Source: a virus. From it: a stretch of DNA of 64,000 nt. The notes below the pieces were generated by a model. That model made no database searches and was not told where the DNA came from. It saw only the letters and a list, made by a program, of their open reading frames with translations. Of this stretch, positions 1-9,226 are shown one piece after another. The position numbers were made by a program, and so were the translations under genes. The stretch lies in the IMG/VR virus record IMGVR_UViG_3300043429_001189, positions 62,001-126,000 of that record; one strand, given 5' to 3'. How positions within the stretch are numbered: position 1 is the first letter of the stretch; the number at the start of each line of letters is the position of its first letter.

Positions 1-2302
1 GTAAAGACCCTTCTTGAATTATTACATCAGTTACCACACCCAATCCTGTAACACCTGATACTATCAATCTTAACGGAGATTCATATGTTCCGCCATTAAG
101 AGTTATTATATCCCCCACAATAAAATCTGTACCAGCAGGATTTGCTAATGAATATGATCCAGTATACCCTTTCATTTTAACATATCCTGTTGCTTGTTGA
201 TTTGAAGTTCCTGGAAATGTTACATTAGGTATACTTGTATATGGGCCGCCTGGCGAAGTTATTGAAATATCTAAAATATCATACCTATTCATAAAAGACT
301 GTAAAGTCTTTTCTAAAGTAGGACTTAAATATGCATCTGATGTATATGGACGTAAATCCTGAATAATTGCTCTGTCTTCACATGTAAAATTAATAGGGCG
401 CGTTAATTCTAAAACTCTTCGTTCATCAACATTTCGCCAAGAATTAATTGCATATCTTTCATAATAAACGCCTTCACCTGTTATATCAGTTATTTGACTG
501 TTAAGAGGCAGAAATTTTTCTTTAAGATATTTTTTAAGAGCAAAGAATTTAATTAAGGCTTCCTCATTTGTAAATTCAAATGCATCAGTTGTTATAGGTA
601 TGCCATTTTCATCAAAATTCCCTGAATCTTTAACCAAATCATAAAAAAGCCCAAACATACTGGTTTTTTTATAGTGCTTGCTTGGAACTAAATTTAATGA
701 TTCTCCACTTTGTTTTTTGTCTTTTAACTGAAAAGCAATAGGTACTTGTCTATACGTTCCAAATTCGGTATCTAAGCTATTTACATTTAAAAAGTATTCT
801 TTAAGTCTGATATCATAATAACCAAACCAATTTATAATATTAACCAATCCTTTATATGATCCAACGTAAGGCCAGATTTGATCTCCTTGTAGGAGCATTT
901 CACGTCTTTTTTGGTTTAATAAAATATAGTCAACATTAGATTCATCTACATCTGAATCTCTAAGTATTAATTCCTGTTCAAGATCAACATCTCTACCTAT
1001 ATTTGATAATAATATTCCTAGTCTTTCATCTTCAGCTTCAGTTTCAGCTCTATAAACTCCGTACATTAATAATCCAGGATTTGATGCAAATGTTATATCA
1101 AGAATCCTAAAAATCGTTATAAATACTCCTTCTACATTTGACTGATGTCCTATGTTTATCGTTAAAGGAGTTTTTTGAATATTTTCATAAACTGTTCTTT
1201 GATATAACTGATTATTTGCAGGTCCTCCAATTGGCGACGACGGTATGGTGTCGGATGATGCAGCTTGTGTAAATTCAAATTCCAATGAAGCCGATTTGGT
1301 AATTGTAGGATAATCTTCATTGTAATTTACATCAAATAAAAAGAAAGAATCATCGCCTTCTACATAAGCTTTAAATTTAGGAACTACTTGATATGTTATT
1401 CCCGCACCCGGTGTAGTGCCAACGGTTAAAGACGTATCAAAATATAAGTTAAAAGTATCAACTTTAGTTAAAACATACGGCCCTCCATCAAGAGCACCTC
1501 CGTCTATAAATATTTTTGATCCAGCCTGTAAATCATGTGGAAAATATGCAGTAAAATTTATTTCTCCTAAAGATGTACCGGGTATTGGATTAGTTAAAGT
1601 AATTGATTGTGAACTTGTGTTAATATCAAAAATAAAAGTGTTTTCAGGTATGCCTGTACCACTAATATTCATTCCTACAACAAGATTTGCAATTGTAGCT
1701 GCTGGTATTCTTGCAACAACATTTGCATCATACTCTCTAACAAGTCCCGTAAAGGTAAATGATTCAATTTCAATTTTAGCACTACTGCCGTTTGCTGAAA
1801 AAGAATTTATATTAAACGGTCCATAATTTTCAATTCTTGGAAATGTATATGTACTTTTTCCATTGGAATCAAAAATATTTTCCAATATGTAAATTTGGTC
1901 AACTGATATTAAGTCAGTAGATACACGTTCTAAACTATAATCTATTATGTAATCTGTCGACGGAGTAGGAAAATCATTATTATTAATTGAGTTGGGAATA
2001 ATGATTGATTGAAAAGAACCGTTAGAATCAAAAGTTATATTAGAATTTGGTATAGTGAAAACAATATTGTCATTATCTATACTTCTTATTTCAATATAAG
2101 TATTAGGCCCGTAATTTGTTCCTCCATCTAAAATTTCAATGTATATTACCTGGCCGCTAAAATTTGTATATGCATTAATAATTGCACCTATCCCAGGAAA
2201 TTGGGCATCATCAATTATTGAGACATATGTGGCATATCTCTTTTGAGGGTTTAAATTATCACCTTTTTTATTAAAAAACGCAAATCTATTAGTTAATAAC
2301 AT
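1..2302 (-). CDS. Large baseplate/tail structural protein (C-terminus cut by window edge)
   Basis: An open minus-strand frame starts at ATG 2302 and runs without a stop to base 1, giving at least 767 residues. It is rich in beta-strand, Asn, Ser and Gly. The start overlaps the stop of the preceding 105-residue gene in TAATG. It lies directly downstream of the gp25-like and gp6-like genes, the place where T4 has the large wedge proteins gp7, gp8 and gp10, so a baseplate wedge or peripheral baseplate protein is the best inference. A more conserved-looking central part around residues 430-560 contains WFGYYD and FGTYRQVP. I do not recognise a named family. Confidence 0.75.
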   Translation of the reverse strand, partial: MLLTNRFAFFNKKGDNLNPQKRYATYVSIIDDAQFPGIGAIINAYTNFSGQVIYIEILDGGTNYGPNTYIEIRSIDNDNIVFTIPNSNITFDSNGSFQSIIIPNSINNNDFPTPSTDYIIDYSLERVSTDLISVDQIYILENIFDSNGKSTYTFPRIENYGPFNINSFSANGSSAKIEIESFTFTGLVREYDANVVARIPAATIANLVVGMNISGTGIPENTFIFDINTSSQSITLTNPIPGTSLGEINFTAYFPHDLQAGSKIFIDGGALDGGPYVLTKVDTFNLYFDTSLTVGTTPGAGITYQVVPKFKAYVEGDDSFFLFDVNYNEDYPTITKSASLEFEFTQAASSDTIPSSPIGGPANNQLYQRTVYENIQKTPLTINIGHQSNVEGVFITIFRILDITFASNPGLLMYGVYRAETEAEDERLGILLSNIGRDVDLEQELILRDSDVDESNVDYILLNQKRREMLLQGDQIWPYVGSYKGLVNIINWFGYYDIRLKEYFLNVNSLDTEFGTYRQVPIAFQLKDKKQSGESLNLVPSKHYKKTSMFGLFYDLVKDSGNFDENGIPITTDAFEFTNEEALIKFFALKKYLKEKFLPLNSQITDITGEGVYYERYAINSWRNVDERRVLELTRPINFTCEDRAIIQDLRPYTSDAYLSPTLEKTLQSFMNRYDILDISITSPGGPYTSIPNVTFPGTSNQQATGYVKMKGYTGSYSLANPAGTDFIVGDIITLNGGTYESPLRLIVSGVTGLGVVTDVIIQEGSL

Positions 2303-2619
2303 TAAGATATGTATTTGTATTTTTTATCTACTGCATAATTAATCGATTTTCTGATTTGCTGAATTGTATCAACTATATAAGTTAAAAGTTTATTATATTG
2401 AGTCACTACCGCATCAACATCTTCATTTGCAAGAATATAATTAGACAAAGATTTTTTCATAAGATTAGGTCTCCAGTCATACCCTACATTTTTTAAATCA
2501 TCTTGACGATGGATCATTGCTTCATAAAAGCTTTGTCTTGTTAAATACGCACCCATTTTTATTTCTTCATTGGGATCTTCGTAAGTTTTTTCAATTATAT
2601 TTACTTCTCTATTAGCCAT
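2302..2619 (-). CDS. Small helical protein of the baseplate operon
   Basis: A 105-residue, mostly helical, charged protein with no signal peptide or membrane segment. Its start overlaps the end of the gp6-like gene by 8 bases and its stop overlaps the next start by one base, so it is translationally coupled into the baseplate operon. It contains a WRPN motif near residue 50 and a long C-terminal helix. I do not recognise the family. Position suggests a small baseplate or tail-assembly component. Confidence 0.7.
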   Translation of the reverse strand: MANREVNIIEKTYEDPNEEIKMGAYLTRQSFYEAMIHRQDDLKNVGYDWRPNLMKKSLSNYILANEDVDAVVTQYNKLLTYIVDTIQQIRKSINYAVDKKYKYIS

Positions 2620-4312
2620 TTTTTATACTATCTATATTAATGCGATGTAAATCTATGTTTAAAGATTTTATGGTATCTTTACCAAAAGAGATATTAATTG
2701 TACTTGGTTTTGATTGGCTTGTGCTGTCTTCAATAAAAACTCCGTTTCTATCGGGCCAACCTCCTCTTATTAATGCAAGTTCGCCTCTTCCTATAACAAT
2801 ATCGCCAAATTCGTCTAATCCTATTTCTAAGGTGGAATCAGCATTTTCAGGTATTGCATGAAACGCTTCATTTTCTTCAGACATAAACCAAATATTTACA
2901 CTATCTACGCCTTCAACAGATTCAACGATTGAAACCAAATCCGAAGTAGGAATTTTGTCTCTTCTTCTATTTTTTAAGAAATAGTCTGAAGTTTTTGATA
3001 TAATGTTTTGGCGTATAATATCTTTGCTATACCCTTCAAAAGCCCTAACATTTAAGTTGATAACGTATTTTTTAACTATCGGATCAACTATCTTGACAAT
3101 TGTATTAAGAGTTTTTTGACCGCTCTCTTCTATAACATCATAAATCTTTTGTTTTTCATTGTCAGATAACAAAAATAAATTTTCTGGGATTGTATAATAA
3201 TTTGAATTACTTGGTTTTCTCTTGTTAACGTCAGGAATTAAAAATAAATAAACCACATTATCATCAGATACATCATTATCGTCAAAAGTGCTAAATGCAT
3301 CAACTACAGCAAAAAAATTATATTTTTCCAAAAAGTAAACATAAGAATTGGCATTTGCCAATACATACGATCTTGAAGTTTTTGGCGCTAAAATGCGAGT
3401 TAAAAATATCGGCTCAGCATCTGATCCAAATATAATAGGTTTTCCTACACCGATATTTATAATTGCATTTAGATCAACGCTATTTCCTGCTAGATCAAAT
3501 CCATCATCTTCCCATTGAAAATTAGGCATTTCATCCATCAATATATTGCCAGCATCGCCTGCGCTAATTAAATACTCTACTCTTATAACAGAACCAGCGG
3601 GCGGAATTTTTCCAAAATACAAGTTGCCAAAAAAGATATCTATACCTGTGTCTAAACCTGTTTTAACAATTACGCCAGGTGCATCATAAGGTATATCATA
3701 TAAAGAATCATAATTTTTCCACAATTCATTATTTACATATATTCTATAAATAAAATTATCAATCTGAGTACCTTTTCTTGGTTTAATGTTGTACGATTGC
3801 AATGGATATCCTGTACCCGTGATTGTTTGCACCTCAAAGCTTCCTTGCGTAACTTTAACTTCAACTACTTGCTTTCCCGATAAATTAATTCTTACTTCCT
3901 CGGTATTTGTTGTTATTACGTAAGAAAGACCAGTTGCTTGGTCAACTAATTTTGAATAATTAGGAATAATCACGGTGTTTCCATACATATCCACCGTAGA
4001 TCCATTATATCCAAGCAAAACAGTACCAGAAGCTGAAATTGCTCTTGTGGGATTATGTCCCGCTAATCTTGCAAGACCAATTATTGATTGGTCTCTACCA
4101 GCGGTCATTATATTAAGTTCAGTAATGCTGTCTTCAATGTAATAAAACATCAAGCGAGCTAAATCCAATATAACATAGAGTAATTGTCCGTATGCACTTG
4201 CCGGAGAAAAAACTTCTCCTACCTGTAAGAATTTTGTTGTCATAAAATTTCTTACATCTCCGTACAGCTGGTCAAATCTAATTCTATTGTATTTGAATAT
4301 TTGAAGAGCCAT
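2612..4312 (-). CDS. Baseplate wedge protein, gp6/baseplate J-like
   Basis: A 566-residue protein resembling the T4 gp6/Mu-P2 gpJ baseplate J family, whose members form the ring that joins wedges around the hub. Evidence is the N-terminal segment with YYIEDSITELN followed by LARLAGHNPTRA (residues about 60-95), the typical J-family opening, then a beta-rich middle and a C-terminal alpha/beta domain with repeated IVESVEGVDSVN-type segments. T4 gp6 is about 660 residues, so this is a little short. It lies immediately downstream of the gp25-like gene, as in many contractile tails. Spacing is tight (16 bases), implying one transcript. Confidence 0.85.
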   Translation of the reverse strand: MALQIFKYNRIRFDQLYGDVRNFMTTKFLQVGEVFSPASAYGQLLYVILDLARLMFYYIEDSITELNIMTAGRDQSIIGLARLAGHNPTRAISASGTVLLGYNGSTVDMYGNTVIIPNYSKLVDQATGLSYVITTNTEEVRINLSGKQVVEVKVTQGSFEVQTITGTGYPLQSYNIKPRKGTQIDNFIYRIYVNNELWKNYDSLYDIPYDAPGVIVKTGLDTGIDIFFGNLYFGKIPPAGSVIRVEYLISAGDAGNILMDEMPNFQWEDDGFDLAGNSVDLNAIINIGVGKPIIFGSDAEPIFLTRILAPKTSRSYVLANANSYVYFLEKYNFFAVVDAFSTFDDNDVSDDNVVYLFLIPDVNKRKPSNSNYYTIPENLFLLSDNEKQKIYDVIEESGQKTLNTIVKIVDPIVKKYVINLNVRAFEGYSKDIIRQNIISKTSDYFLKNRRRDKIPTSDLVSIVESVEGVDSVNIWFMSEENEAFHAIPENADSTLEIGLDEFGDIVIGRGELALIRGGWPDRNGVFIEDSTSQSKPSTINISFGKDTIKSLNIDLHRINIDSIKNG

Positions 4313-4327
4313 TAAGGTAAAAATTAT

Positions 4328-4690
4328 TTAAGTTGCCTCGACACCAAGATATTTTTTGCCGTCTATGTATATATCAATATAGCAAATATCTCTTACCGTT
4401 CCTTGGGTAAAAGATACTTTAATTTCGATTGGCATGTTTGCTGTATCAGGTACATAAAAACCTAATTGTCCGTAAAAGCTTTCAGAAATCTGTCTTTCAT
4501 TTGCATTTATTTCAAATAACATTTGTTCTAAACTCAATCCAAAGTTGGGATCGCCTAAAACCTCTCCTTTATTTGTAAAAATAATCATTCTTATTTTTGT
4601 TAAAAGAGCTTCGTAAGGCGATCCTGTCTCAAGTATTCCAGGTAAATAACCTGGATCAGATTCATTTCTACAATATATTTCTTTAAGCAT
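4328..4690 (-). CDS. Baseplate wedge protein, gp25-like
   Basis: A GPW/gp25-family wedge component that nucleates wedge assembly with gp6 and gp53 analogues. The core reads IRMIIFTNKGEVLGDPNFG followed by LSLEQMLFE; the R...GE...P.FG...E.LFE pattern is diagnostic of the family. The internal Met at 4690 is preferred because the longer frame from 4744 would overlap the preceding gene by 22 bases with a hydrophobic, unlikely N-terminus. From 4690 the protein is 120 residues, close to T4 gp25 (132). No Shine-Dalgarno is visible; the upstream region is simply AT-rich. Confidence 0.87.
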   Translation of the reverse strand: MLKEIYCRNESDPGYLPGILETGSPYEALLTKIRMIIFTNKGEVLGDPNFGLSLEQMLFEINANERQISESFYGQLGFYVPDTANMPIEIKVSFTQGTVRDICYIDIYIDGKKYLGVEAT

Positions 4691-4722
4691 GTTTAAAATA
4701 TTGATTTTCAACAATTTATATA

Positions 4723-5454
4723 TTAATGAAATAGCATGAACCAATCTGGGCTGTTCTCATCATCAATTTTTTGCAATATTGAATTGAGCTCTTCTTGTCC
4801 TTCGTCTTTAATTGCGCTCGCGTCAACTTGTATGCCACCAGGCAAATTAAATGTAAAAGTTCCTAAAAGTCTACCTAATGATATTTTTGCTTGTGCCGTA
4901 ATATATCTTTGAAAAAACCAATCATCATACAACTTGTAGTCTTCAATCTTGGTATAAGTTAAAATATAAACGTTCTTTTTTGGATCTCTACCTAAAATTT
5001 TCAATCTTTTTGTGTTTCTGTTAAAATCAAACGCATATCTTTCAAGCATAAAACTTTTAGTTAAATCCCAATAAGAATATTGGGCTGTTCTTAATACCAA
5101 ATCGTCAGATTGAAAAGGTGATAAAAATAACTCAGCTGCTATTAAACGATTATCTGCAAAATCCTGGTCAACTGTTCCTAATATACCTCCTCCTGTAAAA
5201 TCCCTAACATCTTGTATAGAAATTACACAATCAGGAAGTAAAACACTTCTTGTTGCTTTCCATTCACTTTGTGCAAAAAGTTTTCTGGGCAATACATAAT
5301 ATGTAGTCTCAACAGCAGGACCGTAGTTTACGTAAAACCAATTTTCAGCTTGACCTATAATTCTTTCCATTTCTTTTTGCGGAATAGAATAAGGTAAAGA
5401 ACCAGATACAGTAATCTCGTCGTTAACAAGCTGTATTAATTCGTCTTTCGTCAT
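4723..5454 (-). CDS. Virion structural protein, baseplate/neck region, unknown family
   Basis: A 243-residue soluble protein with a helical N-terminus (TKDELIQLVNDEI) and an alpha/beta body rich in aromatic residues (WFYVNYGP, YSYWDL, DDWFFQRY). It sits between the amidoligase-like gene and the gp25-like gene in the minus-strand structural operon. The repeated pairing of Trp-Phe motifs and the Gly-Gly-Ile region near the C-terminus are unremarkable. I do not recognise a family. Context makes a tail, neck or baseplate component likely. Confidence 0.7.
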   Translation of the reverse strand: MTKDELIQLVNDEITVSGSLPYSIPQKEMERIIGQAENWFYVNYGPAVETTYYVLPRKLFAQSEWKATRSVLLPDCVISIQDVRDFTGGGILGTVDQDFADNRLIAAELFLSPFQSDDLVLRTAQYSYWDLTKSFMLERYAFDFNRNTKRLKILGRDPKKNVYILTYTKIEDYKLYDDWFFQRYITAQAKISLGRLLGTFTFNLPGGIQVDASAIKDEGQEELNSILQKIDDENSPDWFMLFH

Positions 5455-5485
5455 TTTATTACTTTAATTTTTGAAAACAAATTAT

Positions 5486-6889
5486 TTATTTGTTTTTCTT
5501 TTTATCGGCATTTTTTGCACCTTTATTTGGATCTTTATAGCTGCCGGGAGATTCAGCAGGTTCAATAAGTTCAACAATTAAAGTTTCTTTTGAAATATTT
5601 GCAAGCTTTCCTATTTCTCCGTTTCTAATGACTCCGCCTACAACTTTACAATTAATAGGAAATCTTTTGTTTTCAATAAAGCAATCTTCGCAAGAATTTG
5701 AAATATGTAAAGGCGATTCAGCAACTTTACAAGAAATGAAACTATTTTCTTTGACTGGTTTGCATTCAGCAACTCTTGAATTTTTAATTTCACACCCATA
5801 AAATGTACATCTGTTAAAAACACCTTCCAATTCACAATTAACAAATTCAATATCATGCGCTACACAATTTTTAATTTTTGTGTCCTTTACTTGTAAAACC
5901 GATAAATCTGTATCAAAATTAAATATGCCTTTAGTAATACCACTAGACAACAATAACTTAAATAGAGGTTCTTTAATTACATGCCAATATGATTCCAATA
6001 TCTGATCATCATTTCGCATATCTATTCCTACCTCTATTTTAGGAAAGTTTTTCTTGAACGTAGAATATTTAACAAACCCTTCATAAAGTTTGGTTTGTTT
6101 TTCCATTAACTTTTTAAAATAGGCACGGTCACTTTGGCTGAAATTGCCATCAAAATTTAATACTTCATATAAATTTAATATGTAATAATTTATAAGATCT
6201 AAAATTTTACGAGTTTTTCTTTCATAATCAGCCCCGCCCATATAACGGTATTCAAGATAACCTTTTTCAGCTTTTAAGAAATTCACCCCATAATATTTTT
6301 CTGACGGAACTTTAAGAACATTTTTGCTAATATCAGTTTCCGTCGTATAAAATAATATTGCATTGGGGTGAATTTCTTTGATGCTTCTTGCATAAACTGA
6401 ATCCCTTCTTTTTGGGAATATATCATAAACTTTTTCTTCATCAAATCCCAAAATGAATTTTACAATATTCATTTGCGGAATTTCAACTCTTGTTGGAATC
6501 TTATTTGGGTCTATACTGATGTTTGCGTGAATTGAACATCTTTCATTTGTGTATCCGTTTGACTGAATCCATTCAAATACTTTAATGATAACGTTTCTTG
6601 CTTCTGAATAATTTAAAGGCCCAGTAACCAATTCACACATTTTTTTGCCGCCTGAATAATCAGGCTCCAACTTAAAAACAGATGATGATGGCTGTACTGG
6701 CGAGTGATACAAAGGCTTAGGTTCTTGAATATTACTTAATGCCATTGGAACTACCACTCTTTTTTTCAGAAATGCAGAAAGAGAACGTGCTGTTTCAATA
6801 ATATCCATTGATGAATAAAATTCAAATTCCACCCCGATCCTGCTACCTGCAAGAATTTCATCTTCAGTATAAACCTTTTTGGTTTTCAT
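5486..6889 (-). CDS. Amidoligase-like enzyme with Cys-rich repeat C-terminus
   Basis: A 467-residue protein whose N-terminal part resembles the putative amidoligase family (glutamine-synthetase-like COOH-NH2 ligases). Visible signatures are GVEFEF (residues 19-24), the E86-LVTGPL segment, and CSIHANIS with H121 and N123, which match the ExE and HxN/H metal/ATP motifs of that family. Such enzymes join a carboxylate to an amine using ATP. The last 150 residues are a run of short beta-like repeats rich in Cys and Asn (IKNCVAHDIEF, CTFYGCEIKNS), similar in look to a pentapeptide-repeat beta-helix. Its location inside a baseplate operon is odd. It may modify a virion protein or make a gamma-linked peptide, but the substrate is unknown. 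Confidence 0.65.
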   Translation of the reverse strand: MKTKKVYTEDEILAGSRIGVEFEFYSSMDIIETARSLSAFLKKRVVVPMALSNIQEPKPLYHSPVQPSSSVFKLEPDYSGGKKMCELVTGPLNYSEARNVIIKVFEWIQSNGYTNERCSIHANISIDPNKIPTRVEIPQMNIVKFILGFDEEKVYDIFPKRRDSVYARSIKEIHPNAILFYTTETDISKNVLKVPSEKYYGVNFLKAEKGYLEYRYMGGADYERKTRKILDLINYYILNLYEVLNFDGNFSQSDRAYFKKLMEKQTKLYEGFVKYSTFKKNFPKIEVGIDMRNDDQILESYWHVIKEPLFKLLLSSGITKGIFNFDTDLSVLQVKDTKIKNCVAHDIEFVNCELEGVFNRCTFYGCEIKNSRVAECKPVKENSFISCKVAESPLHISNSCEDCFIENKRFPINCKVVGGVIRNGEIGKLANISKETLIVELIEPAESPGSYKDPNKGAKNADKKKNK

Positions 6890-6904
6890 TTTTTTAAGGT
6901 ATTT

Positions 6905-8101
6905 TTATGCTTCATTTGGTATAGTCAAGTAGATTTTATCATTAATCACTTTATCTACTGTAACCATAATTTTTTCACCAACGTTATATTTCTTTTTCTT
7001 AGTCTTGACTTCTTTTTGAGATATCATTCCTATAATATCTTTTTGCAATTTAACTAATACTCCAAAAGATTGAATTGAAATAATTTCCCCTGTTTTAACG
7101 GTTCCCAAATTAGCATTTTTAAATTCTGTAATTTCTTTTAATCTAATTGCAGGATCTTCGTCAGTCAATATAATTTTTTTGTCATTGGTCACCTCTTTAA
7201 TCCAAAAAGAAATTTTATCACCTGGCCTAACTCGCCCTTCTTTAAATTTCTCTTTTAATTCGGGTGTCATTTTACTTGCGTGTATAAGTCCAGTAAATAT
7301 ATCGTCAAACTCAATAAATATGCCATATTTTGCCGCACCTGTAATTGTTCCAGAATATTTCTTTTCTCTATCTAATTCATCAATTTTTTGCGGCAATATT
7401 TTAGAAATGTATTTTTTATATGAAAAAACAAATGTTGAACTTTCTTCTAAATAATCTTCAACCATAACTGGTACCTCTTTGCCTATCATTTCATCAAAAT
7501 CTCTAACAATATTTGCTGCAGCAAGCGAACCTGGCAAAAAACCATCTACTCCTTGAACGTTAATAATAAATCCGCCATGATTTTTTCCAATTATTTTTCC
7601 ATAATAAGCGGTTTCATTTGCGGATATTTGTTCCATAAATTCATTCCGCGTCTTTTCGGTTTGCCCTGCATATAATGATGCTCGAGTATACGGATTAATA
7701 CCTTCAATTTTTACATGATAACCTTGATTTAAAAAAGATCTTTTCCAAGATTCATTTTTTGCATTTTCAATAAATTCTTCCTGCGTTAAACCAAGCATAG
7801 AGAAAAACTTACGTTCGCTATCCAGCTTAATTGTTGCGTCGATCATTCCTTCTAATGTAATTGCCATCTCTTTTTCGGAAACTCCGTAGATGTCAACCAT
7901 TTTCATAATCATACCTTCATTAATTTCTTTACTGACTACATCAGATGCTACCATTAATTTACATAACTCTTCGGCATAAGGCTCGTGACAAAAAACTTTT
8001 CCTCCATATTTTTTGGATAGTTTTTTGTTTACAACTCGTCTTTCTGTAAGACTTAAAATTTCCCAATCAAATGCTGGGGACTGTTTTTTTTCTAAATTCA
8101 T
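6905..8101 (-). CDS. S1-domain RNA-binding protein (ribosomal protein S1-like)
   Basis: A 398-residue protein with three S1/OB-fold RNA-binding domains after a helical N-terminal region of about 160 residues. The domains start near YYGKIIGKNHGGFIINV, YSGTITGAAKYGIFIEF and KTGEIISIQSFGVLVKL, each with the typical G.....G..V and later GLI/GMI H/Q.S pattern. Cellular S1 has four to six such domains; this is shorter. S1 delivers mRNA to the ribosome, and Bacteroidota rely on it because their genes lack strong Shine-Dalgarno sites. The gene lies in the structural operon, between a small protein and the amidoligase-like gene. A role in redirecting translation to phage messages is an inference. Confidence 0.85.
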   Translation of the reverse strand: MNLEKKQSPAFDWEILSLTERRVVNKKLSKKYGGKVFCHEPYAEELCKLMVASDVVSKEINEGMIMKMVDIYGVSEKEMAITLEGMIDATIKLDSERKFFSMLGLTQEEFIENAKNESWKRSFLNQGYHVKIEGINPYTRASLYAGQTEKTRNEFMEQISANETAYYGKIIGKNHGGFIINVQGVDGFLPGSLAAANIVRDFDEMIGKEVPVMVEDYLEESSTFVFSYKKYISKILPQKIDELDREKKYSGTITGAAKYGIFIEFDDIFTGLIHASKMTPELKEKFKEGRVRPGDKISFWIKEVTNDKKIILTDEDPAIRLKEITEFKNANLGTVKTGEIISIQSFGVLVKLQKDIIGMISQKEVKTKKKKYNVGEKIMVTVDKVINDKIYLTIPNEA

Positions 8102-8151
8102 ATTTTTTTAATTGGTCTATAAGTTATATATCTGTATTTGAAATGAATATG

Positions 8152-8442
8152 TTATGATATTATAGCAGCAGGTGAAGGAGCAACGGTTGCGCCTGTTTGA
8201 GCAACAGCTGAGCCTGCTGTTGTAACTGATTGCCCTGGAGGAATAATAATCGTTTGTGATCTAATATAAGAATCAATTGCAGGTGCGGCAATCGCTGCAA
8301 AAGTTTCCGCGGCAGCAAGTCTTGCCTCGAAGGAAACGTCAGTTCCTTGTGGGGAACTTGCAATTGTATTGGCAAACTCAAGCATAGCTTGTTCAAAAGC
8401 ATTTTTGAGTGCTAAATTTAATGTATCAGGTATAAGTGCCAT
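8152..8442 (-). CDS. Small Ala-rich structural protein
   Basis: A 96-residue protein with an amphipathic helical N-terminal half (NLALKNAFEQAMLEF) and an Ala/Pro/Thr-rich low-complexity tail. There is no membrane segment or signal peptide. It follows the gp5-like spike gene by one base, so it is likely co-translated and may be a spike- or hub-associated small protein. Family not recognised. Confidence 0.65.
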   Translation of the reverse strand: MALIPDTLNLALKNAFEQAMLEFANTIASSPQGTDVSFEARLAAAETFAAIAAPAIDSYIRSQTIIIPPGQSVTTAGSAVAQTGATVAPSPAAIIS

Positions 8443-8443
8443 G

Positions 8444-9226
8444 TTATTTTGTTTTTGATATTAAACTTAATTCTGAACCGTTTAATGGAATTATAGGTGG
8501 GCTTGTGGGAGCGCCTAAATTTCCTATATGAGTGTGAGCATTAAAAATTTGTTGAAAGGTGTTTCCTTTAATCAAAGCTTCAGTTGCACCTTCGCCTAAT
8601 TCAATTGCGCCAGCATCAATTACAGCTTTTTCGGTGGTAACATTGACTTGACTAGTAGATACAATATTAATTGTATCCCCTATTAATTCAATTATGCTTT
8701 CAGTATCTTTGTGTTGAATTGTTATACTTGAATCGGGATTAATTATTATCTGAGATTCTTTGTGAAAAACGTTCATACCTTTATTAGGGGTATAAAAAAT
8801 CTTTACTTGTTCGTCATTATCATATAATAAAATATGAGAACCTTCATAAGAATCTTGAATTTCCTCAGATGCTTGAATGTTTAAATTTTGTATGAATGAC
8901 CATTCTGGTGAATATAAGTCGCCTGTAGGGAATACTACTTTTACTATTGTTCCTACTTTAGGAATTGAAATATCGCCAAAACCTTTAGTCTCTCCACCAG
9001 CAAAAAATTTACCATTTGCAGGCGACGCCCAGGGAATTTTATCAACAGATAATTCTGTTTTGGTTATTTGTCCTGTTGGATTTCCATTTTGAATTACAGG
9101 ATCTTCAGAATTAAATAAACCAAATATCTTTATTTTGCATCTCCCTTCTTTTTCAGGATCGTTTGCATCAAGCACTTCACCTATAAAAAACTTGCCAATA
9201 AGTTCTTCTTTGTTAAATGATTTCAT
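8444..9226 (-). CDS. Baseplate central spike protein, gp5 OB-fold/gpV-like
   Basis: A 260-residue protein with the N-terminal OB-fold found in T4 gp5 and phage gpV spikes: GEVLDANDPEKEGRCKIKI followed by FGL, then IPWASPANG and VGTIVKVVF...SPEW. The C-terminal 100 residues are short beta-strand repeats with alternating hydrophobics (SSITIQHKDT, ESIIELIGDTINIV), typical of a triple-stranded beta-helix needle. A lysozyme domain, present in T4 gp5, is missing, so cell-wall digestion must come from another protein. It begins 4 bases inside the end of the preceding gene (ATGA coupling). Confidence 0.85.
   Translation of the reverse strand: MKSFNKEELIGKFFIGEVLDANDPEKEGRCKIKIFGLFNSEDPVIQNGNPTGQITKTELSVDKIPWASPANGKFFAGGETKGFGDISIPKVGTIVKVVFPTGDLYSPEWSFIQNLNIQASEEIQDSYEGSHILLYDNDEQVKIFYTPNKGMNVFHKESQIIINPDSSITIQHKDTESIIELIGDTINIVSTSQVNVTTEKAVIDAGAIELGEGATEALIKGNTFQQIFNAHTHIGNLGAPTSPPIIPLNGSELSLISKTK

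Noticed and set aside
1416-1826. A 136-residue plus-strand frame within the first gene
   Set aside because: It lies entirely opposite the large continuous baseplate gene, whose frame is open to the window edge.
4328-4744. Longer gp25-like start at 4744
   Set aside because: It would overlap the preceding gene by 22 bases and add a hydrophobic stretch; the Met at 4690 agrees with family length.
8444-9226. Lysozyme domain in the spike protein as in T4 gp5
   Set aside because: The sequence goes directly from OB-fold to beta-helix repeats with no lysozyme motif, so no such activity was called.
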